A stretch of DNA of 64,000 nt from JALORV01 sp035429805 (GCA_035429805.1 DAOMFL010000012.1:1-64000), one strand, 5' to 3'; shown: positions 1 to 8,672, numbered from the stretch's first letter. Translations and numbers: made by a program. The notes: generated by a model from the sequence alone, not told the origin.

Positions 1-2
1 AT

Positions 3-2099
3 GCGGCCGACCAGTGGGTGGCGACGAACTGGGATACCGCGATGGCGATCTACGCCGGCGTGCTGAAGCGGACGCTGGACAAGGACGGTCCAAGCGGCGT
101 CGTGTTCTCCGCGTTCGATCACGGCGGCGCCGGCGGCGGCTTCGAGAACACCTGGGGCAGCGGCAAGCTGATGTTCACCGCGCTGCAGACACCCATGGTG
201 CGCATCCACAACCGCCCAGCCTACAACTCCGAGTGCCATGCGACACGGGAGATGGGCGTCGGGGAGCTGAACAACTCGTACGAAGATGCGCAGCTGGCCG
301 ACGTGATCATGGCTATCGGCACCAACGCCTACGAAACTCAGACGAACTACTTCCTCAACCACTGGGTTCCCAACCTGCAGGGTGCGACCGTTGAGAAGAA
401 GAAGCGGTTCTTCAAGGGTGAGGCATCGCCGAAGACGCGCTTGATCGTCGTCGACCCGCGGCGGACGTCGACCGTGGCGATCGCCGAGCAAGTAGCAGGC
501 AAGGACAACGTCCTGCACCTGGACATCGAGCCCGGCTCCGACATCGCCCTCTTCAATGCGCTGTTCACGTACGTTGTGGCGCAGGGCTGGATCGACCGCG
601 AATTCATTGCCAAGAACACGCAGGGTTTTGACGCAGCGGTGGCAGCCAACAAACTGTCGCTCGAGGAAGGGAGCAAGATCACCGGCATTCCGGTATCCAA
701 ACTGCAGCAGGCGGCCGAGTGGGCCTATAAGCCGAAGGCCGCGGGCCAGATGACCCGCACGATGCACGCTTACGAGAAGGGGATCATCTGGGGCAATGAC
801 AACTACCTGATCCAGTCCGCGCTGGTTGACCTGGTGCTCGCTACCCGCAATGTGGGTCGACGCGGGACCGGCGTCGTGCGCATGGGCGGGCACCAGGAGG
901 GCTACACGCGGCCACCGTATCCCGGCAACTCGAAGATCTACATCGACCAGGAGCTGATCAACGGCAAGGGCCGAGTGATGACATGGTGGGCCTGCAACAA
1001 CTTCCAGACCAGCAACAACGCTCAGCGGTTGCGCGAGGTCGTGATGCGCCGCTCGCAGATCGTCAAGGAGGCGATGGCCAAGGCACGTGGCGCGTCACCG
1101 GAACAGCTCGCCGACATCATCTACGACGCGACTACCAAGGGCGGGCTCTTCGTCGCCAGCATCAATCTCTATCCGACGAAGCTGGCAGAGGTCTCGCATC
1201 TGATGCTGCCCGCGGCGCATCCCGGAGAAATGAATCTCACGTCCATGAATGGCGAAAGGCGGCTGCGTCTGTCCGAGAAGTTCATGGATCCGCCCGGCAC
1301 AGCAATGGCGGACTGCCTGATTGCCGCCCGAATCGCTAACAGCCTGAAGGCGATGTATCAAAGCGAGAACAACGCAAACATGGTCAAGCGCTTCGAGGGT
1401 TTCGACTGGAAGACCGAGGAAGACGCCTTCAACGACGGCTTCCGGCAGGCCGGGCGTCCGGGCGCTCCGCCCATCGACAGCCAGGGCGGCGGGACCGGCT
1501 ACCTGGCCACTTATGCGCTGCTGCGGGCGGCAGGCACGAATGGGGTGCAGCTTCCGATCAAGGAAGTGCGAGACGGCAAGCTGATCGGCACCGAAATGCT
1601 TTATACCGACGGCAAGTTCGACACCAAGGACGGCCGTGCCGAGTTCAAGCAGTCCCCCTGGCCCGGACTGCCAAAGCCGGTTGCGGAGCTGAAGGCGAAG
1701 CACAAATTCTGGATCAACAACGGCCGGGTCAACGAGGTCTGGCAGACCGCCTATCACGACCAGTACAACGAATTTGTGATGGGCCGGTGGCCGATGGCGT
1801 TCATCGAGATCAACCCACAGGACGCCTCGGAACTCGGCGCATCCGGCGGTGACATCGTTGAGGTGTTCAACGACTACGGCTCAACGTACGCGATGGTCTA
1901 TCCGACACCGACCGCCAAGCGGAACCAGACGTTCATGCTCTTTGGCTATGTCAATGGCATTCAGGGCGACGTGACCACCGAATGGACGGACCGCAATATC
2001 GTGCCGTACTACAAGGGCACCTGGGCCAGCATCCGCCGTGTCGGCACTATGGAGGACTACAAGCGCACGGTAAGCTTCAAGAGCCGTCAGTTCGGCTAA
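3..2099 (+). CDS. aioA: Arsenite oxidase, molybdopterin catalytic subunit AioA (5' partial)
   Basis: Large subunit of the periplasmic arsenite oxidase, which oxidises As(III) to As(V) and passes electrons via the Rieske subunit AioB to cytochrome c or azurin. The reading frame is open to the left edge (A-A-D-Q-W-V-A-T-N-W), so the GTG at 18 is internal and roughly the first 120 residues, including the 3Fe-4S cysteine motif, lie outside. The stretch HNRPAYNSECHATR, about residues 60-73 of the visible part, is the highly conserved active-site segment of AioA. The visible 699 residues plus the missing part match the usual length near 825. The protein ends normally with a molydopterin-dinucleotide-binding C-terminal domain. 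aioB should lie just left of the window. The downstream neighbour is a nitroreductase, as in known aio (aox) operons. Confidence 0.95.
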   Translation, partial: AADQWVATNWDTAMAIYAGVLKRTLDKDGPSGVVFSAFDHGGAGGGFENTWGSGKLMFTALQTPMVRIHNRPAYNSECHATREMGVGELNNSYEDAQLADVIMAIGTNAYETQTNYFLNHWVPNLQGATVEKKKRFFKGEASPKTRLIVVDPRRTSTVAIAEQVAGKDNVLHLDIEPGSDIALFNALFTYVVAQGWIDREFIAKNTQGFDAAVAANKLSLEEGSKITGIPVSKLQQAAEWAYKPKAAGQMTRTMHAYEKGIIWGNDNYLIQSALVDLVLATRNVGRRGTGVVRMGGHQEGYTRPPYPGNSKIYIDQELINGKGRVMTWWACNNFQTSNNAQRLREVVMRRSQIVKEAMAKARGASPEQLADIIYDATTKGGLFVASINLYPTKLAEVSHLMLPAAHPGEMNLTSMNGERRLRLSEKFMDPPGTAMADCLIAARIANSLKAMYQSENNANMVKRFEGFDWKTEEDAFNDGFRQAGRPGAPPIDSQGGGTGYLATYALLRAAGTNGVQLPIKEVRDGKLIGTEMLYTDGKFDTKDGRAEFKQSPWPGLPKPVAELKAKHKFWINNGRVNEVWQTAYHDQYNEFVMGRWPMAFIEINPQDASELGASGGDIVEVFNDYGSTYAMVYPTPTAKRNQTFMLFGYVNGIQGDVTTEWTDRNIVPYYKGTWASIRRVGTMEDYKRTVSFKSRQFG

Positions 2100-2124
2100 C
2101 GGTTGTCTCCTTGCCGTTCTTTTG

Positions 2125-2152
2125 CCGCCGGGGGCGCTGGCGCCCTCGGCGG
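2125..2152 (+). promoter_or_regulatory. GC-rich hairpin between aioA and the nitroreductase gene
   Basis: Two near-complementary arms, CCGCCGGGGGCGC and GCGCCCTCGGCGG, form a stem of about 13 bp with one G-T pair and a tiny loop, 25 bases after the aioA stop. It is not followed by a clear T-run, so it looks more like an mRNA-stabilising or attenuating hairpin than a full terminator. It also covers a possible TTG start at 2122, which argues for the later GTG start of the next gene. Confidence 0.55.
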
Positions 2153-2172
2153 TACCTGTTCGCAGGCTAACT

Positions 2173-2763
2173 GTGGAATCTAATTGCCTGGAGGTCGACC
2201 ATCTCCGCCGGGAGGCGCTGCGCTTCCTGCTCGCGCGTCACTCGATCAGTCCAAAGTACCTCGGACAGCCCGGACCGACCGATGAGGAGTTGCGTACCGT
2301 CGCCTTGGCCGCGCTGCGCGCGCCCGATCACAACAAGCTTGTGCCCTTCCGGTTCGTGGTAGCTCGCGACGAGGGCCTGCACAAACTTGCCGATCTGTTC
2401 GTCGACTATGGCAAGCGCCGCGGGAAGTCTGGGCCGGACCTCGAGGCGGAGCGGCCCCGTGCCTTGCAGGCGCCGGTGGTGATCGCCGTCATTGCGAAGA
2501 TCGACCTGCAGAATCCGGACGTGCCTGTGCACGAGCAATGGGCGTGCGTGGGCGGGGCGATCAGCTACGCGGTTCTGGCGCTGCACGTGATGGGATACGG
2601 GGCCAAGATGCTCTCCGGTGCGAGAGCCGCGGACCCGGCGATCTCGAGTGCGTACTGCAAGGACGGCGAAACCTTGGTGGGTTGGATATCTGCCGGTACA
2701 GCAAAGACAGGTCCGAAGGCACGTGATCCAGTCGATCCGGACCAGGTGCTCAGCACGTTCTGA
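2173..2763 (+). CDS. aioC: Nitroreductase-family protein of the aio operon
   Basis: A 196-residue member of the FMN-dependent nitroreductase superfamily. Typical features are the early segment RFLLARHSISPKYLGQPGPT, the motif LRAPDHNKLVPFRF (flavin phosphate-binding region), and the later AISYAVLALHVMGYGAKM helix with the closing GWISAGT. Genes of this kind sit directly after aioA in several arsenite oxidisers (aoxC/aioC), but their role in arsenite oxidation is not established. I chose GTG at 2173 because the longer TTG start at 2122 falls inside a stable hairpin. No strong ribosome-binding site is visible. Probably co-transcribed with aioA. Confidence 0.8.
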   Translation: MESNCLEVDHLRREALRFLLARHSISPKYLGQPGPTDEELRTVALAALRAPDHNKLVPFRFVVARDEGLHKLADLFVDYGKRRGKSGPDLEAERPRALQAPVVIAVIAKIDLQNPDVPVHEQWACVGGAISYAVLALHVMGYGAKMLSGARAADPAISSAYCKDGETLVGWISAGTAKTGPKARDPVDPDQVLSTF

Positions 2764-2860
2764 GGCCGACGCGGCCCTGACTGAGCGGAAACAAACGGAC
2801 CCTTCCCAACGGGGCAAAGAAAGAGCCTGGCTCGCAGCCGAAGCGTATCGTTCACAACAT

Positions 2861-3472
2861 ATGCTGCGCGACGAAGCCCGAAAAAGAGATAGCGAAGCCC
2901 TGGCCGCGGAACCGCCGGCGCGCGATGGCATTCCTTTCGCCTGTGTAACGGCGGCATGGAACACTCACGAAGCTGAACTCCTCAGGTACCTCGCACACCG
3001 GCTCGGCGACAAGCCCGCGGCCGAGGATCTGCTGCAGGATGTCTTCGTCAAGGCGATGCGCCAGGGCGCAGGATTCTGCGCGCTGGAGCAGCCGCGCGCC
3101 TGGCTGTTCCAGGTGGCGCGCAACGTGCTGGTTGACCATTTTCGAGTCCTGCGTCCGACTGAAGCATTGCCGGACGACCTCACTGCCCCCGAAAGCGAAG
3201 TCGCACCGATCGACGCGTTGTCGCAATGCATTGATCGAGTCCTGCCGCGACTCGATCCAGAGGATCAGGACATCCTCCGCGAATGCGATTTGCGAGGTAT
3301 GCGACAGCAGGCGTTCGCGCAGACTCGGGGCCTGACGCTGCCCGCCACCAAGGCGCGACTGCGACGCGCGCGGCAGCGACTCAGGATTCTGCTTGTCGAA
3401 ACCTGTGGCGTGAAGTTCGACGCTGACGACCGGGTGTGTTGCTCAAAAGCCCCGGGCGCGCCGGGAACCTGA
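2861..3472 (+). CDS. ECF-type RNA polymerase sigma factor with Cys-containing tail
   Basis: About 203 residues. Region 2 is recognisable (LGDKPAAEDLLQDVFVKAM, then the WLFQVARNVLVDHFR segment of region 2.4), followed by a linker and region 4 (LPRLDPEDQDILRECDLRG ... ATKARLRRARQRLR). It should direct RNA polymerase to a small set of promoters. The C-terminus carries the pattern T-C-G-V-K-F-D...V-C-C-S, like the short C-terminal cysteine tail of SigZ-like proteins; whether it binds metal or arsenic is unknown. No anti-sigma gene is visible next to it. The frame is open back to 2618, which would overlap the nitroreductase gene by 146 bases, so the ATG at 2861 is preferred, though the start is uncertain. 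Confidence 0.8.
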   Translation: MLRDEARKRDSEALAAEPPARDGIPFACVTAAWNTHEAELLRYLAHRLGDKPAAEDLLQDVFVKAMRQGAGFCALEQPRAWLFQVARNVLVDHFRVLRPTEALPDDLTAPESEVAPIDALSQCIDRVLPRLDPEDQDILRECDLRGMRQQAFAQTRGLTLPATKARLRRARQRLRILLVETCGVKFDADDRVCCSKAPGAPGT

Positions 3473-3673
3473 TAGTCCCGGCATCGTTTGTCCCGGCGGC
3501 GCCGCGTCGGTCAGGCGTCCATCGGCTCATTGCGCGCGACGCTGGCAGACTCGAAGAGAGCCTCGCCGGGAGGATTGTCGCGGCGGTCGCGACGGGCAGG
3601 TAGTCTGGACCGTGTTCGTCGGGCAAACGACGGCCAGTGACGGCATGACCGTCGTCTTATCGAGGCGCTATCG

Positions 3674-4132
3674 CTACCGTCGCCACCCGGCCCAGGCGGG
3701 AACGCCGGCCGCATTGCGCAGGACCAGGGTGTTGTCGCCCTTCTTGATCTCGGACGCGATCACCACGGTTTTGCCGTCGATCGTGACTCGGGAGCCACGG
3801 AACTCGATTTCGTCACCCGGACTGAGCGTCGGCTCCAGTCGCTCGATGAACCAGATCGGACCGAGCTGCAGGTTTACGGATTCACTCGCAGTCTTCACCA
3901 TCATGTGCACGCCCGGCGCCATGCCCGGGAGCGGGACGAACGACTGAATGGACTCGATAGTGCCGTGGGCGCTGTACGCGGACTCGGGGTTGTATAGGCG
4001 CTGGTAAGGTCCGCGGGACGACCATCCACCGCTGCCGCGCCAGTCGCGCCAGCCTTGAGCAAGCGCGGGCTGCAGTGTAGCCGCCGACCAGAGGCCGATG
4101 GCGGAAATGGCAATGGACTCTCGGCGTTTCAT
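3674..4132 (-). CDS. Secreted OB-fold-like hypothetical protein
   Basis: A 152-residue exported protein. ATG at 4132 is preceded by a good ribosome-binding site (AGGGAGG, about 5 bases away) and starts a signal peptide (MKRRESIAISAIGLWSAATL, with cleavage after A-L-A-Q). The mature part begins with a Gly/Trp/Arg-rich stretch, then a short beta-rich region (GTIESIQSFVPLPG ... GVHMMVKTASESVNLQLGP ... VTIDGKTVVIASEIKKGD ... LVLRNAAGVPAW). This pattern resembles the small OB-fold periplasmic proteins often found beside redox and metal genes. Function unknown. It is the last gene of a leftward block, 258 bases from the CcdA-like gene. Confidence 0.7.
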   Translation of the reverse strand: MKRRESIAISAIGLWSAATLQPALAQGWRDWRGSGGWSSRGPYQRLYNPESAYSAHGTIESIQSFVPLPGMAPGVHMMVKTASESVNLQLGPIWFIERLEPTLSPGDEIEFRGSRVTIDGKTVVIASEIKKGDNTLVLRNAAGVPAWAGWRR

Positions 4133-4390
4133 GAAGCCTCCCTGGATAGGTCGATCATGCACGGCGCAGGGTTCGACACGCGAACGGCTAGCCGAGGCGT
4201 GCATTGCGACGATCGCACCGGGCCGGAAGCAGTTTTCATCGCCCCGGCCTCAGCCCTCGGTCTTGTCTCGGAGGACATGGATGATGAACTCGCAACGTGA
4301 TGTTCTTCATCGCGCATCGATCCGAACCGCTGTCCGAGCATGGCGGAGTCCTCCTGCGAAACTTCCTTGCTGTCGATCCTTCGTTTCAGG

Positions 4391-5065
4391 TCATAGGAGC
4401 CAAGGCTGCAGTGCCAGCCATACTCCGGCGCCGATCATCAGCAGTGCGAAGCTGCGTCTTCCGGGTAACCAGCGAGCCCCGTCGCCCACCCGGCTGATCA
4501 GCCTCTGCGCAGCAGAAGGCGAGGCCCCCGCCGCGAACACCAGCAGGCTGTGGCCGAGGCCATAGGCGGCCAGCAACGCGGCGCCGAACCACATCGATTT
4601 GCCGAAGGCGCCGCCGCTGCCCGCCCACGTGAGGGCCGCGGCCAGTGCAGGTGATGCGCAGGGCGTCATCACAGTGCCGAGCAACGCGCCGAGCACGAGC
4701 GCGCCAAGCCACCCGGAGCCGATCAACCGCTGTTGCAGCCAAGCGGGCAGACGAACGCTGCCGCCGGCCTGCACCCAGCCGATCCAGACTCCCGCAACGA
4801 CGATCAGCAGCCCGGTGGCGACGGTCCACGCGCCGGGCAACGTGCCCATCAGGAGGCCGAATCGGGCCGCAGCGAGACCAAGCGTCGTCAGAGCCAGCGT
4901 CAGGCCGGTCACCAGGACAAGCGAGAGTTGCAGTGCCCGAAGCGGGGTCACGCTGCGACCGCCGACAAAACCGATTGCCACTGGCACGGCAGCGATCACG
5001 CATGGTGAGGCCGAGGTCAGCACGCCGCCGGCGAATGCAGCCATGAGGGTGACAGGCGGTTCCAT
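4391..5065 (-). CDS. CcdA/DsbD-like membrane thiol-disulfide transporter
   Basis: A 224-residue polytopic membrane protein of the CcdA/DsbD transmembrane family, which moves reducing equivalents from cytosolic thioredoxin to periplasmic thiol proteins. The two redox-active cysteines are visible in matching contexts, S-P-C-V-I-A-A-V-P near residue 22 and T-P-C-A-S-P-A near residue 130. There are about six hydrophobic segments. It starts 6 bases after the end of a thioredoxin-like lipoprotein gene, so the two are probably translated together and likely partners: CcdA would re-reduce the CxxC of that lipoprotein. It lies in an arsenic gene region, so a role in thiol-dependent arsenic chemistry is possible but not shown. 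Confidence 0.85.
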   Translation of the reverse strand: MEPPVTLMAAFAGGVLTSASPCVIAAVPVAIGFVGGRSVTPLRALQLSLVLVTGLTLALTTLGLAAARFGLLMGTLPGAWTVATGLLIVVAGVWIGWVQAGGSVRLPAWLQQRLIGSGWLGALVLGALLGTVMTPCASPALAAALTWAGSGGAFGKSMWFGAALLAAYGLGHSLLVFAAGASPSAAQRLISRVGDGARWLPGRRSFALLMIGAGVWLALQPWLL

Positions 5066-5070
5066 CGCGC

Positions 5071-5511
5071 TCAGCTCGGCGGCGCCGGCACACCCAGCCG
5101 AGCGAGGATGCCAGCGCCGTCGATGACACCGACATGGCGGCCCACCTCGCGCCCCTGCGCATCGAAGAAGATCTGCGTCGGCATGACCTGGATCCGGTAG
5201 CGCGGGGTTGCCTCACGCTGCCTGATGAGGTCGATTTCGGCGATACCGACCTGCGTTCCGTGGGTCTTGCGCAGCGCCTCCAGTACAACTTTCATGTCAC
5301 GGCACGACGCACAAGCGCTGGCGCCGAACTCGATCACCGTCGGTCGGCCCTGGCCCACGGATAGCGCGAACGGATCGGGCACCGCGACAGTGGCTGCCTG
5401 CGACGACGGCACGGCCGGCGTTCGCGGAGGTTCGCTGCAGCTGACAAGCAGGGCCGTGAGCAGTACTGCTCCGGTCCGTGGCAACGAGGCTGGCCTTGCA
5501 ACGGCGCCCAT
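5071..5511 (-). CDS. Thioredoxin-fold lipoprotein
   Basis: A 146-residue thioredoxin-family protein. ATG at 5511 has a ribosome-binding site (AAGGGA) and gives a lipoprotein signal peptide ending in the lipobox L-V-S-C at residues 22-25. The active site is C-A-S-C at residues 67-70 (FGASACASCRDM), and the cis-Pro loop is V-M-P-T-Q. It is probably membrane-anchored in the periplasm, kept reduced by the adjacent CcdA-like transporter. An open frame reaches back to 5619, but that would overlap the preceding gene and spoil the signal peptide. Confidence 0.82.
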   Translation of the reverse strand: MGAVARPASLPRTGAVLLTALLVSCSEPPRTPAVPSSQAATVAVPDPFALSVGQGRPTVIEFGASACASCRDMKVVLEALRKTHGTQVGIAEIDLIRQREATPRYRIQVMPTQIFFDAQGREVGRHVGVIDGAGILARLGVPAPPS

Positions 5512-5521
5512 TCCCTTGCGC

Positions 5522-5800
5522 TCACCCACAGCAGCGCGGCGCAGCGCCGGCCGCCGGCGCGGTAGCGGCGCCCTCGAGCCACTGCGCCACCTTGTCCCTG
5601 GCGGGAATACCGCCCGCATGCACCACGCGACCGTCGACCACCACCGCGGGCGTGGACATCACGCCGTAGGACATGATCTTCGGCAGCTCTTCGACCTTGA
5701 CGAGATCGATCGTCACGCCCTGAGCGCGGGCGGCTTCTTCGACCAGCTGCACGGTGCGCCTGCAGTTGGCGCATCCGGTACCTAGCACTTCGACTTTCAT
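5522..5800 (-). CDS. Small thioredoxin-like protein (TM0996/MTH895 family)
   Basis: A 92-residue cytosolic thioredoxin-fold protein. ATG at 5800 follows a ribosome-binding site (GAAGGAAAG). The active site is C-A-N-C at residues 10-13 (VLGTGCANCRR), and the motif I-M-S-Y-G-V-M-S-T-P-A carries the cis-Pro. This short family commonly travels with DUF318/ArsP-type permeases. The tail ends in C-C-G, an extra cysteine pair not usual in the family. It has a close relative at 15972-16208 that also sits beside a permease. Probable role: thiol reduction for a transporter or metalloid; inferred. Confidence 0.85.
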   Translation of the reverse strand: MKVEVLGTGCANCRRTVQLVEEAARAQGVTIDLVKVEELPKIMSYGVMSTPAVVVDGRVVHAGGIPARDKVAQWLEGAATAPAAGAAPRCCG

Positions 5801-5828
5801 CGCACTTTCCTTCGGTGAGTGAACGCGC

Positions 5829-6755
5829 TCATTCGCGCTCGAGTTCGAGATAGGTCCGGCTGGCATTGCCGGGATGAAGTTCTGCCGAATTCAGAAGCCG
5901 CATGAACGGGGCGGCATTGAAGCTCTTGATCGCGGCGCTGATGTCGGTGCCATCGTCGACTGCCGTCTTCATGTGCGCACGCAGCGCCTCCAGGTAAGCG
6001 CGGGTGTCGTTGCGCGCCGCGGCTACATCCGTGACCTGGCCGTGGCCGGGCACCATGCGCTCGGGTGCGAGCTGCTCGATCACGTCGAACGTGGCAAGCC
6101 ACCATTTTGTGTTGCTCACAGGCAGAACGCCGAGCATGCGCTGCACGTACACCACATCGCCGGTGAACAGCACCTTGGCCGCCGGCAGCCAGACCATCGT
6201 GTCGCCCGGCGTGTGCGCGCCGCCGCGATGACGCAGCTCGAACACGGTACCGCCGAGCTCGAGACGGATGTCGGTGCCCTCGACAAAGCGGTCGGGCAGG
6301 GCGGGCACGGTGCCGTCGACCCTTTCCTTCAGCACCGCACGCAGCGCCTGCAGATGATCATTGCCGCGGTTCGTCATGTCCGCTCGCGCGTCGGCGTGAG
6401 CAATGATCTGCGCGCCTTGCGCCTTGAAGTACCCGTTCCCCAGCCAGCGGTGGTCCTGCCCGCCGGTGTTGATCACCCAGCGCACCGGCTGCTCCGTCAC
6501 GCGCTTGACCGCGGCATGGATCTGCGCCGCGCCGCGGGCGGTGGCGCCGCTGTCGATCAGTACGGCCCCGCCCGGCGTGACTACCAGGCCGATGTTGGCG
6601 TTCAGCCCCTCGTTGTCGTAGGTGCGGGCACCGAGCTCGCCGATGTACGCGTACACGCCCTCGGCCACGCGCTCGAAGCGCACATCGACAGCGTGTGCTG
6701 CCGCCACTGCGGCGAGGCCGAGCGGCAGCAGCATGCGGAGCCACTCTCGCGTCAT
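5829..6755 (-). CDS. Secreted MBL-fold protein, SoxH-like, with altered zinc motif
   Basis: A 308-residue protein with an N-terminal signal peptide (MTREWLRMLLPLGLAAVAAA) and the metallo-beta-lactamase fold: G-G-A-V-L-I-D-S-G near 62-70, H-T-P-G-D near 180, F-T-G-D-V-V-Y near 197 and V-P-G-H-G near 238. It resembles SoxH and quinoprotein-relay hydrolases. The usual N-T-H-x-H-x-D-H zinc signature is replaced by N-T-G-G-Q-D-H at 96-102, so two zinc-binding histidines are missing while Asp and the last His remain. It may bind one metal or have a different chemistry. It sits between the redoxin and permease genes in one leftward block. Confidence 0.8.
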   Translation of the reverse strand: MTREWLRMLLPLGLAAVAAAHAVDVRFERVAEGVYAYIGELGARTYDNEGLNANIGLVVTPGGAVLIDSGATARGAAQIHAAVKRVTEQPVRWVINTGGQDHRWLGNGYFKAQGAQIIAHADARADMTNRGNDHLQALRAVLKERVDGTVPALPDRFVEGTDIRLELGGTVFELRHRGGAHTPGDTMVWLPAAKVLFTGDVVYVQRMLGVLPVSNTKWWLATFDVIEQLAPERMVPGHGQVTDVAAARNDTRAYLEALRAHMKTAVDDGTDISAAIKSFNAAPFMRLLNSAELHPGNASRTYLELERE

Positions 6756-6866
6756 TCGGGCCGTGCCGCTGTGAGCAGCTGGAACAAGCGACGCAGTGAC
6801 ATGTTTGACTCCTGGAATGACAACAAGGACTCCGGTCGAGCGAACTGGGCCGAGGGAGGATGGGCG

Positions 6867-7904
6867 CTACAACACCGCGTTGAATACAAGACCCACGATC
6901 AGGATGCCGGTGGCAACGACGCCGACAAAGGTGGCAATCAGTCGGGGCTTGAGCACCTTGCGCAGGATCACCATCTCGGGCAGCGACAGTGCGATCACGC
7001 TCATCATGAAAGCAAGCACGGTGCCCAGTGCTGCGCCCTTGGCCAGAAGCGCCTGCACGATCGGGATGATCCCCGCAGCATTGGCGTACATCGGCACTCC
7101 GATCAGTACGGCCAGCGGCACCGACCACCACGCGTCCTTGCCCATGAACGACGCCATGAAATCCTGCGGCACCCAGCCGTGGATGCCGGCGCCAATGGCG
7201 ATGCCGACCAGGATGTAAGGCCACACCTTGCCGACGATCGTGCGCACCGAAACGAAGCCGGCGTCGATGCGGTCCGACAGAGCGAGGCGGTCTTCACCTG
7301 CGGCCGCCCGGATGTGTGGCATATCGCGCACCCAGTCTTCCAGATGGGGTTCCATCTTCAGCCGGCCGATCACCCAGCCCGAGATGATCGCAACCGTGAG
7401 GCCCAGCGCGAGGTACAGCAGCGCGATCTTCCAGCCGAACAGGCCGAACAGCAGTGCCAGGGCCACCTCGTTGACCATCGGCGCCGCGATCAGGAACGAA
7501 AACGTGACGCCCAGCGGTACCCCGGCCTGCACAAAACCGATGAATAGCGGCACGGCCGAACACGAGCAGAAGGGCGTCACGATGCCCAGGGTCGCTGCCA
7601 TCACATTGGCCACGCCCTCGGTGCGCCCGGCCAGCAACGCCCGCGTTCGATCCGGTGTGAACCAGGAGTTGATCATCCCCATCACGAACACGACCGCGGT
7701 CAGCAGCAACAGGACCTTCGGCGTGTCGTAGAGGAAGAAGTGCAGCGCGTCGCCCAGGTGGCTTGCGCGCTCCACTGGCAGCGCGGAAACGAGTACCTCG
7801 GCCGCCGGGCTCAGCGAACGGTACAGGGCGAGCCACAGCAACGCCGCCAGCAGCACGAAGCTGCGTGGGTGCCGTTGGGGCAATGCGAGCGCAAGGGCTG
7901 TCAT
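6867..7904 (-). CDS. DUF318/YraQ-type permease
   Basis: A 345-residue integral membrane protein of the permease family PF03773 (DUF318), which includes the organoarsenical exporter ArsP. The family hallmark is visible as T-P-F-C-S-C-S-A-V-P-L-F near residue 115, and the second half repeats the pattern (G-V-P-M-Y-A-N-A-A-G-I-I-P near 265). About eight membrane segments. ATG at 7904 removes an unlikely Arg-rich extension that an earlier start would give. Together with the small redoxin at 5522-5800 it mirrors the pair at 14515-16208. Substrate unknown; arsenicals are plausible from context. Confidence 0.85.
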   Translation of the reverse strand: MTALALALPQRHPRSFVLLAALLWLALYRSLSPAAEVLVSALPVERASHLGDALHFFLYDTPKVLLLLTAVVFVMGMINSWFTPDRTRALLAGRTEGVANVMAATLGIVTPFCSCSAVPLFIGFVQAGVPLGVTFSFLIAAPMVNEVALALLFGLFGWKIALLYLALGLTVAIISGWVIGRLKMEPHLEDWVRDMPHIRAAAGEDRLALSDRIDAGFVSVRTIVGKVWPYILVGIAIGAGIHGWVPQDFMASFMGKDAWWSVPLAVLIGVPMYANAAGIIPIVQALLAKGAALGTVLAFMMSVIALSLPEMVILRKVLKPRLIATFVGVVATGILIVGLVFNAVL

Positions 7905-8066
7905 TGATTCGAAGGTCCTAGGGCCCGACGCGGCGCAATGCCGGCTACGGATCCAATCCGGAGACGATCCGGCGCGCAAAAGGATGCTGCGGCGCCGCCT
8001 CGCACGTCAGTGCAATGCCCTCGACCACGTCGTCGGTCTGACTGAACGTCTTGTTCCTGCATCTGC

Positions 8067-8672
8067 TCAACGCTCATAGCCGGAGCACGAAATGCATACA
8101 TGCTTCTCGCCGACGACGCGAAGGTAGGCGCGTGCGGTGAGTTCATGGCAGGCGGCACACGGCACGAAACCCATAATTTCCGGCAGCCAGTCGCGCTCGA
8201 ACCGGGATACTTCGCCGAGACTCAGCACCTCCGCCTCGGGCGCGTTCCAGACGAGGTCGACGAGTTCCATCTGCTCGGCCTCCGGAATGTCGTCGGGCTC
8301 GATGCCCTGGCCGCGCTTGATCATGAAGGCCGATTCGCCGATACGCTTCTGCAGCGTCGGCTTGTAGCTCACGCGCAGCGCACGGTTGCTCGCGCGTTCG
8401 ATGACCGTGACAGCCAGCTTGCCCAGGGGCGTCTTGTCCATGTTGCCCTTGCCCAGCGTACAGCCGGTGGCGTATTGCACTCCGTCTGCGAAGCACATGC
8501 CGCCGTGGTCATCGCCGATCTCGACGAAGGCGTGCAACTGACGCCCGCCCGAGCGGCGCACGCCCAGCTCGCGCAGCGCCGCCAGTCCGGCACGCACTCC
8601 AGCCACGCTGGCCCAGCAGCGGTGGCCGTGAAACGCAAGGGCACGGTCCAGGGTCAGTCGATCGTCGTTCAT
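8067..8672 (-). CDS. FmdE-family protein with C-terminal zinc ribbon
   Basis: A 201-residue FmdE-domain protein. FmdE-like motifs are F-H-G-H-R-C-W-A-S near residue 14 and the D-D-H-G-G-M-C-F-A-D-G-V-Q segment with the following TGCTLGKGN. The C-terminus has two C-x2-C pairs (C-A-A-C-H and C-I-S-C), a TraR/DksA-like zinc ribbon. FmdE was named from a molybdenum formylmethanofuran dehydrogenase operon, and its biochemical job is not settled; involvement with molybdoenzymes or metal delivery is often suspected. Here it sits between two arsenic molybdoenzymes, which is suggestive only. Confidence 0.85.
   Translation of the reverse strand: MNDDRLTLDRALAFHGHRCWASVAGVRAGLAALRELGVRRSGGRQLHAFVEIGDDHGGMCFADGVQYATGCTLGKGNMDKTPLGKLAVTVIERASNRALRVSYKPTLQKRIGESAFMIKRGQGIEPDDIPEAEQMELVDLVWNAPEAEVLSLGEVSRFERDWLPEIMGFVPCAACHELTARAYLRVVGEKHVCISCSGYER

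Noticed and set aside
2122..2172. Upstream TTG start for the nitroreductase
   Set aside because: It lies inside a strong hairpin and adds a Pro/Ala-rich stretch not typical of the family.
2618..2860. Upstream start for the ECF sigma factor
   Set aside because: It would overlap the nitroreductase gene by 146 bases and adds an Arg-rich sequence unlike sigma factors.
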